A stretch of DNA of 64,000 nt from Anthopleura xanthogrammica. Its lineage: Eukaryota; Cnidaria; Anthozoa; Actiniaria; Actiniidae. A program made the translations under genes and the position numbers. The stretch covers positions 2,277,713 through 2,341,712 of the forward strand of contig OZ025221.1 in NCBI GenBank assembly GCA_964019055.1, written 5' to 3'. Shown piece by piece: positions 61,503 through 64,000 of the stretch (position 1 is the stretch's first letter; every line of letters starts with the position of its first letter). Below the pieces are notes generated by a model, which had not been told where the DNA came from, searched no databases, and worked only from the letters and a program-made list of their open reading frames with translations.

Positions 61503-64000
61503 ATGGCTACTTGTGGATACTCGGGATTTGTCAGCGGGCAGTGTGGTTCAAGTAGGGATTATCCCGAGGACCTTTCTTGTTTGACGATCGAGAATTGTCA
61601 GCGAGAGATTAAAGGGCATCTTAGGTTATTGGAGATTAGAGATGGGAAGCTGAAGACCGAGGCACATCTACTTTTAGCACGAGCAGGTAAGTAAGACAAG
61701 AATAAAACCTCATATATTGACTTCTAGTAATCTATATACAACAGGGTCTGAAATGGCATATTATATTACATCAACAAAGATTTCTGAGGGGAAATTCTGT
61801 AGGATTTAACTGGTTGTAGACACTGTTTGCGCTATACTAAAATGAATAATCACCTAAAAAAAATTTAAGCTGGTCTCGGCTTTTTCATCTATAGTATTAC
61901 AGTTGCTTGAAACAGCCTCGTATCCATAACTCTCCCCATCCGCCCTAACCCCTGAAAAATGAAACTTTTATATCTTAAAACGGATTCTGTATTAACTACT
62001 GAATTTTCGCTGATACTTAAAAATTAATTTTGGATCAGTCCCCCCCCCCCCCCCCCCTGCTTCGACTATCAGTATTATTCATTATTTATACAATATGGCA
62101 GTACAGTACTGGACATTTTCCTTAACGCTCGCTAATTAACAATTAATTTTTAAGGCTTATTCGAAGCCACCCCCTCTCACTTTAAGATTACTGTGTGCCC
62201 ACGTCACCGAGATTTGTATGGTATAAGATGGCGCACATGTAAAACGATGTGCTCAAGTCCTGTTGGTTGGTCTAAGCATCAATATAAACAATACAAAGGA
62301 GACCGTGGTATTTCATCCATCCAGTCCGAGGGACTCTACACGCTTACAAATTACCTTCTTCCTGTTGGTTCGCGTAAGTATAAAGTTTGAATCATTTACT
62401 CATATTAACATTGATTTGCCTAAGAAATTATATATTCCGTCTTTACTCAGTCGAGTAAATTTCTCGTTTAGAGGACTAGTCCCTAGTCTTCCCGGTCCCT
62501 GGTAAGATCTGCATCCTGCTTCTGAGTTTCTATATGTTTTTGATTGATAGAAAATGTTTGGACATACTTTTTCAGCCATATGCAGGCGATGCCGTACGCA
62601 GTTAAAAACAGAGCTCGAATCAAGCCCTCTTACGCTGATGAAGATACAAGCCACTGCCTTTGAGGATATTGAGGTAGCATTATTTATTTGTTTGAGTAAG
62701 CGTAGTGTTGAAATTGAATTTTATAATGCAAGGCTATGCTCCTCTAGAAGATAAAAGGTTTATCATATTGCTTAGCCTCTGAAAGCAATGTAGTCAATTT
62801 GAAACCAAAAAAATAATTCGTACATGTATATGTAAGGAAACATAGTTGTGCAATTATTGTCATTACCTCATCAATATATCTTCGTTTAGTGCAATAGTGT
62901 TTCAATCAACTGCTTATACATCAAGGTTTTTTGTTCGCAGGAAATTGGAGGCGGAAACAAAAATGATGACCCCCTAGCTGACTTGCTTAGCCAGATGTCA
63001 ATTATAGAAGAACCAATTGATGCAAGTGCCAACCTGTCAAATGCCGAAACAAGCAGCAGTAATGGCACCAATAGCCTGAAGAAATTCACCGTAGAATTCG
63101 AAGAAACAACTGCTATCCTGCCAGATGCCGAAACAAGCAGTAGTAATGGAAATACAACAGCTAATAGCACCAATAGCCTGAAGAAATCCATCGTAGAATT
63201 CGAAGAAACAACTGCTATCCTGTCAGATGCCGAAACAAGCAGTACTAATGGATTTATAACAGCTACAGACACTAACAGTCTGAAGCTTGAAAAACTTAAT
63301 GACTTTTTACATGCCTGCGGCGGGACAGATTCAATCGGTCAACCCAAAAAGCGGTGGCAAAACTTGAGCATGCGCAGTAAAAATTATCGTGTTGCTAAGG
63401 CTACAAATGTAATCGTGGCCGCTTTAGAAGTAATAACACCCGGAGATACTGGAAGTATTTGGGAAGCTGTTCAAACCTCACAAAGCGTCGAAAAGGCTCT
63501 TGGGATTGCGCAACCTGCTGAAAAAAAATATCTAGAGGCCTTAGCTGAGACATATCAAAATGCAACAAGCTGGGAAACCCGAAGACAGGTCTTGGGAATA
63601 ATTGCAGACCTAGTGCCTTTGTCTCAGATCCAGAAATTTATCCCTGGTATAACAGAATATCGTTTCAAGCTAGCCAGACTGCATATCCTTAAGTACGGTC
63701 GTGGGGCACCAGTGCCAGTGCAGAAGAGTCCCAGAATGAGAGTAGATGAGAGCCAGCTAGATCACTTGCTCTCTTTCATAACCAGTCCACATGTTATTCA
63801 AGACCTCCCGTTTGGTCAACGATACCTCCACTTAGCAAATGGCCAAGTCTTAGAATGTCCGAACGTAATTCGATCGATGATTCCGCAAAGAATCATTAGG
63901 CAGTACACACAGTTTTGTAAAGAAAGTGGAACCAAACCTTTGAGCCCCTCCACCATCTTACGGGTTTTATCAGTTTGTACTGCAACTGTCCGGAAGTCTT
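61503..64000 (+). CDS. Uncharacterised Cys/His-rich protein, 5' part of a gene cut by the window end
   Basis: Exons 61503-61686, 62155-62373, 62576-62673 and 62941-64000 (still open at the edge) join in frame to at least 520 residues. The start is the ATG of MATCGYSG; the frame upstream has only GTG. The first exon has four Cys and an amphipathic stretch (IKGHLRLLEIRDGKLKTEAH). Exons 2-3 carry a putative zinc-binding region: VCPRHRDLYGIRWR (Cys76, His79), Cys90 and Cys94, then ICRRCR (Cys137, Cys140). Exon 4 begins acidic, has a three-fold repeat of about 30 residues around DAETSSSNG...FEETTAIL (about 202-280), then a mostly helical region with GIADLVPLSQI-like and LPFGQRYL stretches. The combination resembles a multi-copy family I recall from cnidarian and sponge genomes with no assigned function, possibly mobile-element related. 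I give no symbol. The exon 1-2 junction rests on phase and motif continuity. Confidence 0.75.
62041..62057. repeat. Poly-C tract in intron 1 of the terminal gene
   Basis: A run of about 17 C. Like the other C-runs in this window it follows a purine-poor stretch and may vary in length between assemblies. Confidence 0.8.

Overview
The window looks like nuclear DNA of an animal, most likely an anthozoan cnidarian and perhaps a stony coral. Genes are split into many short exons with GT/AG introns. The DNA is AT-rich and packed with tRNA-derived SINEs, palindromic MITE-like elements and long simple repeats. The protein set fits an early-branching metazoan: a class A receptor, a paired-like homeobox gene, a MAP2K4-type kinase, a diacylglycerol lipase beta type enzyme, and a Cys/His-rich gene resembling multi-copy families I recall from cnidarian genomes. 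The organism call is inference; no rRNA or mitochondrial marker is present.

Layout. 1-15 kb: no convincing host gene; a 33-bp minisatellite, several microsatellites, terminal-inverted-repeat (TIR) elements, a SINE and a degenerate LINE 3' end. 15.4-16.4 kb (minus): an intronless class A GPCR. 16.8-26 kb: repeats, including a 636-bp element at TTAA, a SINE split by another TTAA element, and a tandem array split by an insertion. 26.1-29.6 kb (plus): a three-exon paired-like homeobox gene (280 aa) with eh1 motif, Q50 homeodomain and OAR motif, preceded by a TATA box and Inr-like site. 29.6-35.6 kb: MITEs and a 1,936-bp TIR element with a 9-bp target duplication. 35.6-43.6 kb (minus): a complete 12-exon MAP2K4-like gene (371 aa). 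44.3-56.2 kb (plus): a complete 14-exon DAGLB-like gene (681 aa), divergent from the kinase across about 0.78 kb. 56.2-61.5 kb: nested palindromic repeats. 61.5 kb to the end (plus): the first four exons of an uncharacterised gene that runs off the window.

Exon models were built by hand from GT/AG sites and reading-frame continuity, and every junction in the three multi-exon genes keeps frame. The genes do not form a pathway. The kinase would act in stress JNK/p38 signalling, the lipase in 2-arachidonoylglycerol synthesis, the homeobox protein in transcription and the GPCR at the plasma membrane. The divergent kinase/lipase pair could share a promoter region.

The richest signal outside the genes is the transposon record: several insertions can be dated relative to one another because they interrupt recognisable repeats and leave target-site duplications.
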